The notes: generated from the letters alone by a model not told the origin. Shown: positions 32,583-41,971, numbered from the stretch's first letter. The stretch: 64,000 nt of DNA from Inquilinus sp. Marseille-Q2685 (GCF_916619195.1 NZ_CAKAKL010000001.1:1302001-1366000); one strand, 5' to 3'. Translations and numbers: made by a program.

Positions 32583-33500
32583 ATGACCGAGATCATCACC
32601 GCCATCGGCTTCTCCACCGGCGTCAGCGGCAAGGGCGACCTGTCGCGGCTGGACGCCAGCCTGGGCCGCATCGCCGAGATCGGCGCCGACGCGGCCGAAC
32701 TGTCGCTGTACGGCGAGGACCTGATCGCCGGCGGGCGGCTGCTGCCCGAGCGGGTGCACAAGCTGGAGCAGATCGTCCGCCGCCACGACCTGCGCTACAC
32801 CGTGCACGGCCAGATCGTCTCCAACTTCATGGACGAGCAGAACCTGCATCTGCAGAAGGCGGTGGTGCGGGCGATGCTGGAGCTGTGCGACCAGGTCGGC
32901 GCCGGTGTGCTGGTGCACCACGCCGGCAAGGCCGCGATGACCGACCAGGCCGGCCGCGACCGGCTGGACGCGATGGAGCGCGAGGCGCTGGCCGAGCTGG
33001 CCGAGGCCGCCCGCGGCTACGGCGTCAAGCTGGCCTTCGAGAACATCTTCGCCATGGACGACAACGAGTACCGCCAGACCCCGGCCGAGGTCGCCGACAC
33101 GGTGCGGGCGGTGGGCCACCCGAACCTGTGCACGCTGATCGATTTCAGCCACGCCTATATCGAATGCACCCGCCGCGGCCTGGACTGGCGCGCCCAGATC
33201 CGCAGCATGGCCCCGGCCACCGGCCATCTGCACGTCCATGACAGCTTCGGCCGCCCCTACACCATGACCAGGTTCTACGAGCCGTCCGAGGCCGTGGCGC
33301 TGGGCATCGGCGACCTGCACCTGCCGCTGGGCTGGGGCGACATCCCCTGGGACGAGATCTTCACCGAGCTGCGCTTCCAGCCCGACACGGTGATGATCCT
33401 GGAGCTGAACGGCGACCGCTACGACGGCGAGCTGGCCGACAGCCTGGCCCGCGCCCGCCGCCTGGCCGATCTGGTCAACCAGCGCGCGCTCGCGGCCTGA
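32583..33500 (+). CDS. Sugar phosphate isomerase/epimerase family TIM-barrel protein
   Basis: Protein of 305 residues with the xylose-isomerase-like/AP-endonuclease-2 barrel. Candidate metal ligands occur in LAFENIFAMDD (Glu), CTLIDFSHAYIE (Asp, His), GHLHVHDSFG (His, Asp) and VMILELNGD (Glu). Lies 15 bases after ugpC with a ribosome-like AGAGACC, so it belongs to the same operon. It may act on a glycerol- or inositol-phosphate derived compound brought in by Ugp, but this is inference. Confidence 0.86.
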   Translation: MTEIITAIGFSTGVSGKGDLSRLDASLGRIAEIGADAAELSLYGEDLIAGGRLLPERVHKLEQIVRRHDLRYTVHGQIVSNFMDEQNLHLQKAVVRAMLELCDQVGAGVLVHHAGKAAMTDQAGRDRLDAMEREALAELAEAARGYGVKLAFENIFAMDDNEYRQTPAEVADTVRAVGHPNLCTLIDFSHAYIECTRRGLDWRAQIRSMAPATGHLHVHDSFGRPYTMTRFYEPSEAVALGIGDLHLPLGWGDIPWDEIFTELRFQPDTVMILELNGDRYDGELADSLARARRLADLVNQRALAA

Positions 33501-33508
33501 CCGGACCG

Positions 33509-34537
33509 ATGCGGGACATGATCACGCGGCGGGCCGGCGTGCTGCCGGCCCCCGACCCGATCCTGCTGGCCGACGCCGCCCTGGCGCCGGACGATGCGCA
33601 TGACCGCTTCGCCGCCCAGGTGCCGGCGCTCGGCGCGATCGAGCAGCGCCCGGCGCCGGTGCACCGGCCGGTCGGGGCCCGGCTGCGCGTCGCCGCCTGG
33701 AACGCCGAGCGGCTGAAGTACCATGCCCCCTCCGCCGCCCTGCTGCGGGACGCCGACGTCGTGCTGCTGACCGAGGCCGATATCGGCATGGCCCGGTCCG
33801 GCAACCGGCACACGGTGCGCGACCTGGCCGAGGCGCTGGGCATGGGCTGGGCCTATGGCGTCGAGTTCGTCGAGCTCGGCCTCGGCGACGCCCGCGAATC
33901 CGAGTGGCATGCCGACGAGGACAACCGCGTCGGGCTGCACGGCAACGCCATCCTCAGCCGCCACCCGCTGCTGGACCCGGTGGTCATCCCGCTGGACGCC
34001 GGCGGCACCTGGTTCGCCGGCCGCAGCGGCAACCAGCGCCGGCTGGGCGGGCGCATGGCGATCGCCGCCCGGCTCGACGCGCCGCGGCCGCTGTGGCTGG
34101 TCGCGGCCCATCTCGAGAGCCACAGCGACGCCGCCGACCGCTGCCGCCAGGGCGAGCGGCTTGTCGCCGCGGTCGACCGGCTGGTGCCGGCTGGCGCCGG
34201 GGTGGTGCTGGGCGGCGACTTCAACACCAAGGAGGCGTCGGGGTCCCTGGAGGCGCCGGAGGAGCCGCTGTTCGCCGTGCTGCGCGACGCCGGCTTCGAC
34301 TGGCGCCGCTGCAACGCGCCCGGCCCGACCCAACGCACCCGCCCGGACGGCACGCCGCTTCCGCCCTTCGCCAGGCTGGACTGGCTGTTCACCCGCCATG
34401 TCGCGGCCGAGGCGCCGGAGACCATCGCCGCGGTCGACGCTGCCGGCGCCGCGATCTCCGACCACGACGTGGTGGCGGCGACGGTGCTGACCGGCGCGGC
34501 GGCGGAGCGGGTGGTCGCGGCCGGGGCTGAGGCTTAG
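33509..34537 (+). CDS. Endonuclease/exonuclease/phosphatase (EEP) family phosphodiesterase
   Basis: Protein of 342 residues with the EEP metal-dependent fold. Motifs in order: VAAWNAERLKY (Asn), VLLTEADIGM (metal Glu), HLESHSDAADR (His), GGDFNTKE (Asp, Asn) and ISDHDVVAATV (catalytic Asp-His). The family cuts phosphodiester or phosphate bonds in DNA, phospholipids or inositol phosphates. It lies 8 bases after the isomerase gene in the ugp operon, so a small phosphodiester such as a glycerophosphodiester is a reasonable substrate. No signal peptide is evident. Confidence 0.85.
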   Translation: MRDMITRRAGVLPAPDPILLADAALAPDDAHDRFAAQVPALGAIEQRPAPVHRPVGARLRVAAWNAERLKYHAPSAALLRDADVVLLTEADIGMARSGNRHTVRDLAEALGMGWAYGVEFVELGLGDARESEWHADEDNRVGLHGNAILSRHPLLDPVVIPLDAGGTWFAGRSGNQRRLGGRMAIAARLDAPRPLWLVAAHLESHSDAADRCRQGERLVAAVDRLVPAGAGVVLGGDFNTKEASGSLEAPEEPLFAVLRDAGFDWRRCNAPGPTQRTRPDGTPLPPFARLDWLFTRHVAAEAPETIAAVDAAGAAISDHDVVAATVLTGAAAERVVAAGAEA

Positions 34538-34588
34538 CCTTCCGAAAGTCTGCTGGACGGAATTGGTGCCGCTGCGGGATGCTGAAGC

Positions 34589-34999
34589 ATGGCCCGGGTC
34601 GAACAGCTTTTCGAACATCGCTTCCCCAGCGGACTAGACTGGAGAGTGGCCCAGTTCGGCCTTCACGTGTCCGTGGTCGCCGAACATTTGGGCCTTGAGC
34701 TGCAAGTCTGGGAGGAGGATGGGCTCGGCGACGTCACGGGGCTGTTCCTGCGCCTGCCATCCGGACGCCTTCTGCTCCTGAGAGAGTTCCACCACTCTCT
34801 CCATGGGTTATATCCGCCGAGCTTCGAAGCTTGTGCCGACGGTCACGATGTCGCCATGCATGGAGCCCCGGAGATCGTCGAAGATATGTTGCCGGTCTGT
34901 GGCCTGAGTCGGGCGGAAATCACTTGGATCGGCGACGAGGAGTCGCGCCAGACTGCGATCGGGCTGCTCGATCGTTGGCGGTGCCGGTTATCCGAATAG
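34589..34999 (+). CDS. Hypothetical protein
   Basis: Protein of 136 residues, no family recognised. It has no signal peptide or membrane segment. It opens ARVEQLFEHRFPSGLDWRV and holds His-rich text (LLREFHHSLHGLYPP). Its third-codon GC is lower than that of its neighbours, which hints at a recent arrival or relaxed selection. It stands alone between the ugp operon and msrQ. Confidence 0.6.
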   Translation: MARVEQLFEHRFPSGLDWRVAQFGLHVSVVAEHLGLELQVWEEDGLGDVTGLFLRLPSGRLLLLREFHHSLHGLYPPSFEACADGHDVAMHGAPEIVEDMLPVCGLSRAEITWIGDEESRQTAIGLLDRWRCRLSE

Positions 35000-35124
35000 C
35001 ATCGGAACGACCAGCCCACATAAACCCGTTGTCATGAAACGTCCCGGCCATCCGCTCCGTATAGAGGGATGGCCGCGCTATTCTCTTCGTGGCCGCGACC
35101 CCGACCGCGTCCACCGAGGATCTG

Positions 35125-35979
35125 ATGCGTTCGCCTTTCACCGACCGTGCCGGCCGCTTCTCCTGGCTGAAGACCGTGGTCTTCGTCCTGCTGCTCCTGC
35201 CCGGCCTGTGGTATGGCGGGCGCCTCGTGGCCGGCGACCTGGGCGCCGACCCGGTGCAGACCTTCCAGCGCGCCATCGGCCTGTGGACGCTGTACTTCCT
35301 GGTCATCGGCCTGGCGATCACGCCGCTGAAGCGGGCGCTGCGCTGGCCGCAGCTGATCCAGGTGCGGCGCATGATCGGCGTCGCCACAGCCACCTATGTC
35401 CTGATCCACCTGACCGGCTACACCGCCACCCAGCATTTCGACCTGGGCTTCGTGGCGTCGGAGATCGTGAAGCGCCTGTACCTGACCATCGGCTTCCTGG
35501 CGCTGTTGGGGCTGATGCCGCTCCTGGCCACCTCGACCGACGCCATGGTCAAGCGCCTGGGCGGCAAGACCTGGCAGCGGCTGCACCGGCTGGTCTATCC
35601 GATCGTGGTGCTGGGGCTGATCCACGGTGTGATGCAGTCCAAGGTCGATGTCGCCATCCCGACCACGCTGGCCGGCTTCACCATCTGGCTGCTGGCCTGG
35701 CGGGTGCTGGACAGCCGCTTCGGCCGCGGCGACGGGCTGCCGCCGTGGTCGCTGGCCGTGCTATCGGTGACCGTCGCCCTGGTCACGGCCGGCGGCGAGG
35801 CGGCGATGTACGGGCTGTTCACCGGCGTCGACCCGATGCGGGTGCTGCGCGCCGATCTGAGCTTCGCCTTCGGCCCACGCCCGGCCTGGATCGTGCTGGG
35901 CGCCGGCCTGGCCGTCACCCTGCTGGCGACGCTACGCCGGCTGCAGAAGAGCAAGGCGCGCCGCCCCGCCCTGGCCTAG
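35125..35979 (+). CDS. msrQ: MsrQ, heme-binding membrane subunit of periplasmic methionine sulfoxide reductase
   Basis: Inner-membrane protein of 284 residues with about six or seven helices, of the ferric-reductase-like fold. Heme-ligating histidines are likely in TYVLIHLTGYT and WQRLHRLVYPIVVLGLIHG. MsrQ passes electrons from the quinone pool to MsrP, which repairs oxidised methionines in periplasmic proteins. The ATG at 35125 has GAGGA upstream; a GTG at 35089 is the alternative. Its partner msrP is here, but 13.6 kb away on the other strand. The stop overlaps the convergent DHA2 stop in a shared CTAG. Confidence 0.92.
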   Translation: MRSPFTDRAGRFSWLKTVVFVLLLLPGLWYGGRLVAGDLGADPVQTFQRAIGLWTLYFLVIGLAITPLKRALRWPQLIQVRRMIGVATATYVLIHLTGYTATQHFDLGFVASEIVKRLYLTIGFLALLGLMPLLATSTDAMVKRLGGKTWQRLHRLVYPIVVLGLIHGVMQSKVDVAIPTTLAGFTIWLLAWRVLDSRFGRGDGLPPWSLAVLSVTVALVTAGGEAAMYGLFTGVDPMRVLRADLSFAFGPRPAWIVLGAGLAVTLLATLRRLQKSKARRPALA

Positions 35980-37352
35980 GCGGGCTTCCGGACCCAGATC
36001 ACCGCGGCCAGCAGGGCGAGGATCAGCACGCCGCCGCCGAGCCCTATCGCCAGCCGCATGCCTTCGACCGACATCCCGCCGCCGCCGATCGCGCCGAGCA
36101 CGGCGACCCCGAGGGCGCCGCCGGTCTGGCGCAGCGAGTTGAGCACGCCCGAGGCGATGCCGGAGCGGGCGCGGTCGACCGTCGCCAGCAGCGCCGCGGT
36201 CATCGGCGGCACGGTCAGCGCCGTGCCGCAGCCGATCAGCAGCAGCGTCCACCAGAGGCCGCCGTAATCGGTCGACGGGGTCAGCGCCAGAGCCAGGGCG
36301 CCGAAGCCGGCGACGGCGATGCACAGCCCCGACACCATCGGCAGCCGCGCCCCATGGCGCGAGGCGATGCGGCCGGCGAAGACGTTGACGACGGCGATCA
36401 GCCCGGTCATCGGCACGAAGGCGAGGCCGGTGAGCAGCGGCGACAGACCGAGCGGCCCCTGGAAATAGAGGCTGAGCAGGAAGGTCGCGCCGTAATAGCC
36501 GGCGTTCAGCAGGAAGCCGATCAGCGAGATGGCCGAGAACACCGGGTGGCGGAACAGGCCGAGCGGCATCATCGGCGCCGGGCTGCGGGATTCGACCAGT
36601 AAGAAGCCGGCGCCGGCCAGCACGAACAGCGCCGCCCCGCCCAGCACCAGCGGGTGGGTCCAGCCCAGCGGCTCGCCCTCGATGATCGACCCGGTCAGCG
36701 CCACCAGCGCGACGATGGCCAGGAACTGGCCCGGCAGGTCGAGCGCGCGGTTGGGCCGGCCCTCGGTCTCGGTGGTGAAGCGCAGGGTCAGCCAGAGGCC
36801 GATCACGCCGATCGGCAGGTTGATCAGGAAGATGCTGCGCCAGCCGAGCAGCGCGATCAGCACGCCGCCGACCACCGGCCCGGCCACCATTGCCATGCCG
36901 CCGGCCCCGGCCCAGACGCCGATCGCCCGCATGCGTTCCGCCGGATCGTGATAGGCATGGGCGACCAGGGCCAGGGAGCAGGGCATCAGCAGCGCCCCGC
37001 CCAGCCCCTGGGCGACGCGCGCCGCGATCAGCACCGTGCCGGTCGGCGCCAGGCCGCAGGCCACCGACGCCAGGGTGAACAGGGCGAAGCCAGCCAGGTA
37101 CAGCCGCCGCGCGCCGAAGCGGTCGCCCAGCGCGCCGCCGGTCAGCAGCAGGCTGGCGAAGGCCAGGGTGTAGCCGTTCACCACCCATTGCAGCGCGGCG
37201 ACACCGCCCTGCATCAGGGCCTGGATCTGGTCGAGCGCGACATTGACGACGGTGACGTCGATCTGGACCACCACGACGCCGAGGCTGAGCGCGGCGAGGC
37301 GGGCGGCGCGCCGCGCCGGGGTGGCGCGGTCGGGGCAGGCATCGAAGGGCAT
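35976..37352 (-). CDS. DHA2-family MFS drug exporter (EmrB/QacA-like)
   Basis: Inner-membrane proton antiporter of 458 residues with about 14 hydrophobic segments. Family motifs are VQIDVTVVNVALDQI in helix 1, WVVNGYTLAFASLLLTGGALGDRFGARR (motif A), ARVAQGLGGALLMP (motif B) and MVAGPVVGGVL (motif C). It likely exports toxic compounds, range unknown. The ATG at 37352 has GCGAGG upstream. Convergent with msrQ. Confidence 0.92.
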   Translation of the reverse strand: MPFDACPDRATPARRAARLAALSLGVVVVQIDVTVVNVALDQIQALMQGGVAALQWVVNGYTLAFASLLLTGGALGDRFGARRLYLAGFALFTLASVACGLAPTGTVLIAARVAQGLGGALLMPCSLALVAHAYHDPAERMRAIGVWAGAGGMAMVAGPVVGGVLIALLGWRSIFLINLPIGVIGLWLTLRFTTETEGRPNRALDLPGQFLAIVALVALTGSIIEGEPLGWTHPLVLGGAALFVLAGAGFLLVESRSPAPMMPLGLFRHPVFSAISLIGFLLNAGYYGATFLLSLYFQGPLGLSPLLTGLAFVPMTGLIAVVNVFAGRIASRHGARLPMVSGLCIAVAGFGALALALTPSTDYGGLWWTLLLIGCGTALTVPPMTAALLATVDRARSGIASGVLNSLRQTGGALGVAVLGAIGGGGMSVEGMRLAIGLGGGVLILALLAAVIWVRKPA

Positions 37353-37503
37353 GGGGCCTCGCCAGGGCGGCGGGAAGCGTTCGGTTTCCGTTCCCCTAGC
37401 ACGAGTCGCGCCGCCCCGAGGCCGCCATCGGCGCATCGCTGTCCCGCGAGCCGGTCAATCCGGCGGCGGGCTAGACTGGACGGACACAGCGGAAGGGACG
37501 ATC

Positions 37504-38046
37504 GTGACCGCGGAGCTCTACCTGATCCGCCACTGCCGGGCCGCCGGCCAGGAGCCGGAGGCGCCGTTGACGGCGGAAGGCCGCGACCAGGCGCTGCGGT
37601 TGCGCGACCGGCTGGCCGGGCTGCCGATCGTACGCATCGTCTCCAGCCCCTTCCGCCGCGCCGGCGACAGCGTTGCCCCGCTGGCGGAGCGGCTGGGGCT
37701 GACGGTCCGGATCGACGACCGGCTGGCGGAGCGGGTGCTGGCGGGAGAACCGGCCGAGGACTGGCGGGACCGGTTGCGTCGCTCCTTCGCCGACCCGGCC
37801 CTGGCCTGGCCCGGCGGCGAATCCGGCGCTGCGGCGACCCGGCGCGGTCTGGCGGCGCTGGCCGATGCCGCGGCCGGCGCGGACGGGCCGGCGGCTGTCG
37901 TCAGCCACGGCAACCTGCTGGCCCTGCTGCTGCACAGCCTGGACGGCCGCGACGGCTTCGCCGCCTGGGCGGCCCTGAGCAACCCCGACGTGTTCCACAT
38001 CGACCCTGCCGGCACGGTCCGGCGCTGCTGGAAGGACGATGATTGA
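37504..38046 (+). CDS. Histidine phosphatase (phosphoglycerate mutase-like) family protein
   Basis: Cytoplasmic phosphatase of 180 residues. The catalytic histidine lies in LYLIRHCRAAG (usual RHG is RHC here), the second half in VVSHGNLLALLLHSL, and the arginine in SSPFRRAGDS. Starts with GTG at 37504 behind AAGGGACG. It overlaps the following acetyltransferase gene by 8 bases. Substrate unknown. Confidence 0.87.
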   Translation: MTAELYLIRHCRAAGQEPEAPLTAEGRDQALRLRDRLAGLPIVRIVSSPFRRAGDSVAPLAERLGLTVRIDDRLAERVLAGEPAEDWRDRLRRSFADPALAWPGGESGAAATRRGLAALADAAAGADGPAAVVSHGNLLALLLHSLDGRDGFAAWAALSNPDVFHIDPAGTVRRCWKDDD

Positions 38047-38512
38047 GATAGCCCTGACGATCGCCCGGGAGACGCCGGACCAGCCTGAGGTCCATGCCTT
38101 GCTGGAGCAGGCCGACCGCCGCTCGGCCGGCCTCTATCCGGCGGAGAGCCGGCACGGGCTAAGTGTCGTCGCGCTGCTGGCGGCGCGCGTGCATTTCCTG
38201 GTCGCCCGCCTCGACGGGCGCGCGGTCGGCTGCGGCGGCTATGCGCCGGAGGGCGACGGCACGGCCGAGCTGAAGCGGATCTTCGTCGCCGCCGAGGCCC
38301 GCGGCCTCGGCATCGGCCGCGCCCTGCTGGAAGCCCTCGAGGCGGACGCAGCCCGTGCCGGCATCCGGCTGCTGCGGCTGGAGACCGGGGTAAAGTCGGC
38401 CGAGGCGCTCGGCCTCTACCGCCGCTTCGGCTATCGCGAGATCGGTCCCTTCGGCGCCTACGGCCCCGACCCGCTGAGCGTGTTCATGGAGAAGGTGTTG
38501 CCGGGCGGGTGA
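38039..38512 (+). CDS. GNAT N-acetyltransferase
   Basis: Acetyltransferase of 157 residues with the acetyl-CoA loop VAAEARGLGIGRALLEALE and the C-terminal LRLETGVKSAEALGLYRRFGYREIG. Resembles the PhnO/YjdJ-like GNAT subgroup; substrate unknown. Overlaps the phosphatase gene by 8 bases, so it is translationally coupled. Confidence 0.86.
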   Translation: MIEIALTIARETPDQPEVHALLEQADRRSAGLYPAESRHGLSVVALLAARVHFLVARLDGRAVGCGGYAPEGDGTAELKRIFVAAEARGLGIGRALLEALEADAARAGIRLLRLETGVKSAEALGLYRRFGYREIGPFGAYGPDPLSVFMEKVLPGG

Positions 38513-38578
38513 GACCGTCATCATCCTGTCGCGATCCGGCTGCTACGCCCCGGCGCGGAATCATCTACGGAGAGTGAC

Positions 38579-39301
38579 TTGGACCGGACCGACCTGGCCT
38601 CGCGCCTGATCGCGCCCTCGGAAGGCGCGCCGAACCCGACGCTGGGCTACAAATTCGCGCGCGACGGGTCGCCCCTGCCCTTCCGCGGCAACACCATCAT
38701 CTGCCATATCCCGGCGACCGCGCCGGAGCTGCCGGCTTTGGCCGAGCTGGCGGGCCGGCTGCGCGACCTGCCCTGGGGCGGCCGTTTCGCCTATCTGCCG
38801 GCCTCCAGCTACCACATGACCGTGTTCGAGGGCGTGACCTATGCCGAGCGGTCGCCCGAGCGCTGGCCGGAGGGCGTCGCGCCCGACGCGCCGCTGGAGG
38901 AGATCACCCGCCGTTTCATCGACCGGCTGCGCGGCCTTTCGGTGCCGCAGCGCTTCGCCATGCGCCCGGTGGGGCTGGTGCCGATGGGAACCGGCGGCAC
39001 GGTGGTGGGGCTGGAGCCGGCCGACGAGGACGCCGCCCGCCAGATCCGCGGCCTGCGCGAAGCCTTCGCCCTGATCCTGGGCCTGCGCAAGCCGAACCAT
39101 GACGCCTACCGCTTCCACATCACGCTGAGCTACCTGCTGGAATGGCTGAGCGCGGCGGAGGCGGAGCAGCATCTGGCCGCACATCAGCGCCTCGGCGAGG
39201 CCTTCATCCAGGCCCATCCGGTGCTGGAGCTCGGCCCGCCGGAATTCTGCGTGTTCGAGACGCTGCACCGCTTCCTGCCGGTGCTGCGGTTCCGGGACTG
39301 A
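38579..39301 (+). CDS. DUF1868/2H-phosphoesterase-like protein
   Basis: Protein of 240 residues with two HxT motifs, SYHMTVFEG and RFHITLSYL, as in the 2H phosphoesterase fold. These enzymes cut 2′-5′ or cyclic phosphodiester bonds in RNA or nucleotides. The N-terminal LGYKFARDGSPLPFRGNTIICH suggests the DUF1868 group. TTG is the apparent start, with GGAGAG 7 bases upstream; no ATG fits as well. Function of the group is untested as far as I know. Confidence 0.82.
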   Translation: MDRTDLASRLIAPSEGAPNPTLGYKFARDGSPLPFRGNTIICHIPATAPELPALAELAGRLRDLPWGGRFAYLPASSYHMTVFEGVTYAERSPERWPEGVAPDAPLEEITRRFIDRLRGLSVPQRFAMRPVGLVPMGTGGTVVGLEPADEDAARQIRGLREAFALILGLRKPNHDAYRFHITLSYLLEWLSAAEAEQHLAAHQRLGEAFIQAHPVLELGPPEFCVFETLHRFLPVLRFRD

Positions 39302-39399
39302 GACGGATCGCAGGAACGCCATACGTCCTTTTCGTTGCCTCTCCCGCTTGCGAGGCGCGTTCGGAACCCTGCCGCTCCCTCGACTCTGCCCTTTGATCC

Positions 39400-39542
39400 G
39401 CCCCCTCCCCTTGCGGGTCTCTCTCGGCTCGATCCGACCTTGATCGTCGCAAGCCGTCGCGGATGGCGAGTTGTGCCCACGGCCACTCGCGCGGACGCGC
39501 GCAGACCTCTCCCCCTGCCCCCTCCCGCAAGGGGAGGGGGAG
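39400..39542. repeat. Intergenic repeat family A, copy 1
   Basis: About 143 bases. Its ends are inverted repeats based on CCCCTCCCCTTGCGGG and CCCGCAAGGGGAGGGGG. The middle includes GGCGAGTT and GCGGACGCGCGCAG, shared with copy 2 at 59310–59474. This copy has lost part of its left arm. No coding capacity is evident. Confidence 0.75.
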
Positions 39543-39572
39543 AATGGAAGGCTGCGGCGGTCGGTTTCGCAG

Positions 39573-39654
39573 GTTGGGTTCGCGGCACGCGAACCCAACA
39601 GGTTCGGGGCCGCGAGGGCGGCGGGATGTCGGGTTCGCCACGGGCGAACCCGAC
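39573..39654. repeat. Pair of REP-like hairpins
   Basis: Two perfect 12-bp stem-loops share a core: GTTGGGTTCGCG-GCA-(39573–39599) and GTCGGGTTCGCC-ACG-(39628–39654), each followed by its reverse complement. They are 28 bases apart, just beyond the stop of the minus-strand gene at 39663. The layout is that of REP/BIME elements. Confidence 0.65.
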
Positions 39655-39662
39655 CGACGCGG

Positions 39663-40286
39663 TCAGCCCGTGTCCGGCGGCTTGCGGCGGGCGGGGGCGG
39701 CCGAGCGGGGCTTGGGCGGGTCCGCGGCGTCCTCGCCGTCCTGTGGCGGCAGGAAGCCGAGCTCCTCCATCGCCTCGTCGGCCATCTCCAGCCACTGCTC
39801 CACCCGCACCGGATAGCCCCAGCGCCGGCACAGCGCCGCCACCGCCACCTCCGGACGGCTGGCCTCGATCAGCTCCACCACCTCCGGCCGCTCCAGCCGC
39901 TCATGCATCTCGGCTTCACGGCGGTCGGCCTCCTCGCCGTCCTCGGACACCTCATAGGCCGCCGCCATCATCGCCAGCTGCACCCGCAGCCCGTGCCAGT
40001 CCTCCTGCGCCGCCTCGCGCTGCGCCGCCGCCTTGCGCTTCTCCTCCGCCTGCCGCGACAGCTTGTCCTTCAGCAGCAGGGTCAGCCGCACGGCGCGGGC
40101 GGCGACGGCGAATCTCTGGCAGTAGTCGATGCCGGGCTGCGGCGCCTCGACCGCCTCGGTGCGGGTGGCTTCGGCGATCTCCATGCCCATCTCGACCAGC
40201 CGGTCGAGCACGCGCAGATCCGCCGTCCGCTCCCCTGCGGGAGCGGCCGCCGGGTCCAGGTCCTGGTCGGTCTGCGTCGCGTCCAT
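39663..40286 (-). CDS. Hypothetical protein, charged and helical
   Basis: Protein of 207 residues, family not recognised. It is rich in Ala, Glu and Arg, with a long predicted helix (RLTLLLKDKLSRQAEEKRKAAAQREAAQ) that could form a coiled coil, and ends in a basic Pro-rich tail (PPKPRSAAPARRKPPDTG). No signal or membrane segment. The ATG at 40286 gives MDATQTD; 40304 is an alternative. Lies alone between repeat elements and the katA terminator. Confidence 0.65.
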   Translation of the reverse strand: MDATQTDQDLDPAAAPAGERTADLRVLDRLVEMGMEIAEATRTEAVEAPQPGIDYCQRFAVAARAVRLTLLLKDKLSRQAEEKRKAAAQREAAQEDWHGLRVQLAMMAAAYEVSEDGEEADRREAEMHERLERPEVVELIEASRPEVAVAALCRRWGYPVRVEQWLEMADEAMEELGFLPPQDGEDAADPPKPRSAAPARRKPPDTG

Positions 40287-40359
40287 GGAACATAGCATGA
40301 ACACAGACGGCCGATAATACTACTGCGATCACGCGCGCGCCGGAGCCGACACGAAAAGA

Positions 40360-40383
40360 CCCGCCATCCCGGAGGATGGCGGG
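40360..40383 (-). terminator. Rho-independent terminator of katA
   Basis: On the minus strand a 10-bp stem (40360–40369/40374–40383, 4-base loop) is followed by TCTTTTC. It lies about 60 bases after the katA stop codon. Confidence 0.8.
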
Positions 40384-40444
40384 CCAGTCCGGACGGCGGC
40401 CCCACAGAGCAATGGCCGCCGCCCTTTCGGATCGGGTCGGACGC

Positions 40445-41893
40445 TTAGGCTGCGGCCGCGATGCTCAGACCCAGCCGCTCGGCGACGCCGGCGCCATAGG
40501 CCGGGTCGGCCTTGGCGAAATGCGCGATCTGGCGGCGCTGGATCGCTTCCGGCACCGAGCGCATCGAGCCGGCGATGTTGTCCATCAGCCGGGCGCGGGC
40601 GCCGTCATCCAGCAGCCGGAACAGGTCGCCGGCCTGGCTGTAGTCGTCGTTGCCGGCGCGGTGGTCGTAACGGTCGGCCGCGCCGCGCAGCGGCAGCGCC
40701 GGCTCGGCCGCCGCCGGGTCCTGCCGCGGCCCGCCGAAGCTGTTCGGCTCGTAGTTCACCGCACCCTTGCCGTTGTCGTCGAAGCGCATCGCCCCGTCGC
40801 GCTGGTAGTTGCTGGCCACGGCGGCGTGCGGCCGGTTGACCGGCAAGAGGCCGTGGTTGCCGCCCAGGCGGTAGCGATGCGCGTCGCCATAGGCGAAGAG
40901 CCGGCCCTGCAGCATCTTGTCCGGGCTGAAGGAGATGCCGGGCACCACATTGGCCGGGCTGAAGGCCGACTGCTCGACCTCGGCGAAGTAGTTCTGCGGG
41001 TTGCGGTTCAGCACCAGCTCGCCGATCTCGATCAGCGGGTGCGCCGCATGCGGCCAGACCTTGGTCAGGTCGAACGGGTCGATCGGGAAGGCCTCGGCCT
41101 CCGCCTCGGTCATGATCTGCACCGACACCGTCCAGGCCGGGAAATCGCCGTCCTCGATCGAAGCGAACAGGTCGCGGGTGGCATGGTCGGGATCGATGCC
41201 GGTCATCGCCTGCGCCTGCTCGGCGGTGAAGTTCTGGATCCCCTGCCTGGTCTTGAAATGATACTTCACCCACACCCGCTCGCCAGCGGCGTTGATCCAG
41301 CTGAAGGTGTGGCTGGAGAAGCCGTCCATGTGGCGGTAGCTGCGCGGCGTGCCGCGGGCGCTGAACAGGATGGTGAACTGGTGCCGCGTCTCCGGCGACA
41401 GGGACGCGAAGTCCCACACCGCCGTCGGGTCCTTCAGGTTGGGGGCCGGGTTGCGCTTCTGGGTGTGGATGAAGTCCGGGAACTTCAGCGGGTCGCGGAT
41501 GAAGAAGATCGGCGTGTTGTTGCCGACGATGTCGTAGTTGCCGTCCTCGGTGTACAGCTTCAGGGCGAAGCCGCGCGGGTCGCGCTCCGCATCGGCCGAG
41601 CCCTTCTCGCCGCCGACGGTGGAGAAGCGCAGGAACACCTCGGTCTCCTTGCCCACCTCGGACAGGAACCGCGCCTTGGTCCATTTCGTGACGTCGGCGG
41701 TGACGCGGAAGGTGCCGTAGGCGCCGGCGCCCTTGGCGTGCACCACCCGCTCCGGGATCCGCTCGCGGTTGAAATGCGCCAGCTTCTCGATCAGGTGGAA
41801 GTCCTGGATCAGCACCGGGCCGCGCGGGCCGGCGGTCAGGGAGTTCTGGTTGTCCGGAACCGGGGCGCCGAAGGTCGTCGTCAGGGTGGTCAT
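40445..41893 (-). CDS. katA: Monofunctional heme catalase KatA
   Basis: Catalase of 482 residues, small-subunit (clade 3) size, that splits hydrogen peroxide to water and oxygen. The active-site histidine is in [18 protein letters not shown], the asparagine in [15 protein letters not shown], and the heme-ligating tyrosine in [18 protein letters not shown]. No signal peptide, so cytoplasmic. Co-directional with and downstream of hemH, which makes its heme. A palindrome resembling an OxyR site lies 80–95 bases upstream, and oxyR is 2 kb away. Confidence 0.96.
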   Translation of the reverse strand: MTTLTTTFGAPVPDNQNSLTAGPRGPVLIQDFHLIEKLAHFNRERIPERVVHAKGAGAYGTFRVTADVTKWTKARFLSEVGKETEVFLRFSTVGGEKGSADAERDPRGFALKLYTEDGNYDIVGNNTPIFFIRDPLKFPDFIHTQKRNPAPNLKDPTAVWDFASLSPETRHQFTILFSARGTPRSYRHMDGFSSHTFSWINAAGERVWVKYHFKTRQGIQNFTAEQAQAMTGIDPDHATRDLFASIEDGDFPAWTVSVQIMTEAEAEAFPIDPFDLTKVWPHAAHPLIEIGELVLNRNPQNYFAEVEQSAFSPANVVPGISFSPDKMLQGRLFAYGDAHRYRLGGNHGLLPVNRPHAAVASNYQRDGAMRFDDNGKGAVNYEPNSFGGPRQDPAAAEPALPLRGAADRYDHRAGNDDYSQAGDLFRLLDDGARARLMDNIAGSMRSVPEAIQRRQIAHFAKADPAYGAGVAERLGLSIAAAA

Positions 41894-41971
41894 CGAGGGC
41901 TCCTGTCGGGGCGGGAATTCCGCCGTGGGGAGAGGGTCGCCGTTGCGCTTCGATCAGGGAAATCGATCGTT

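Noticed and set aside
39335-40300. Pro/Arg-rich plus-strand frames over 39.3–40.3 kb
   Set aside because: They read through repeat elements and antisense to the minus-strand hypothetical gene, with no ribosome site.
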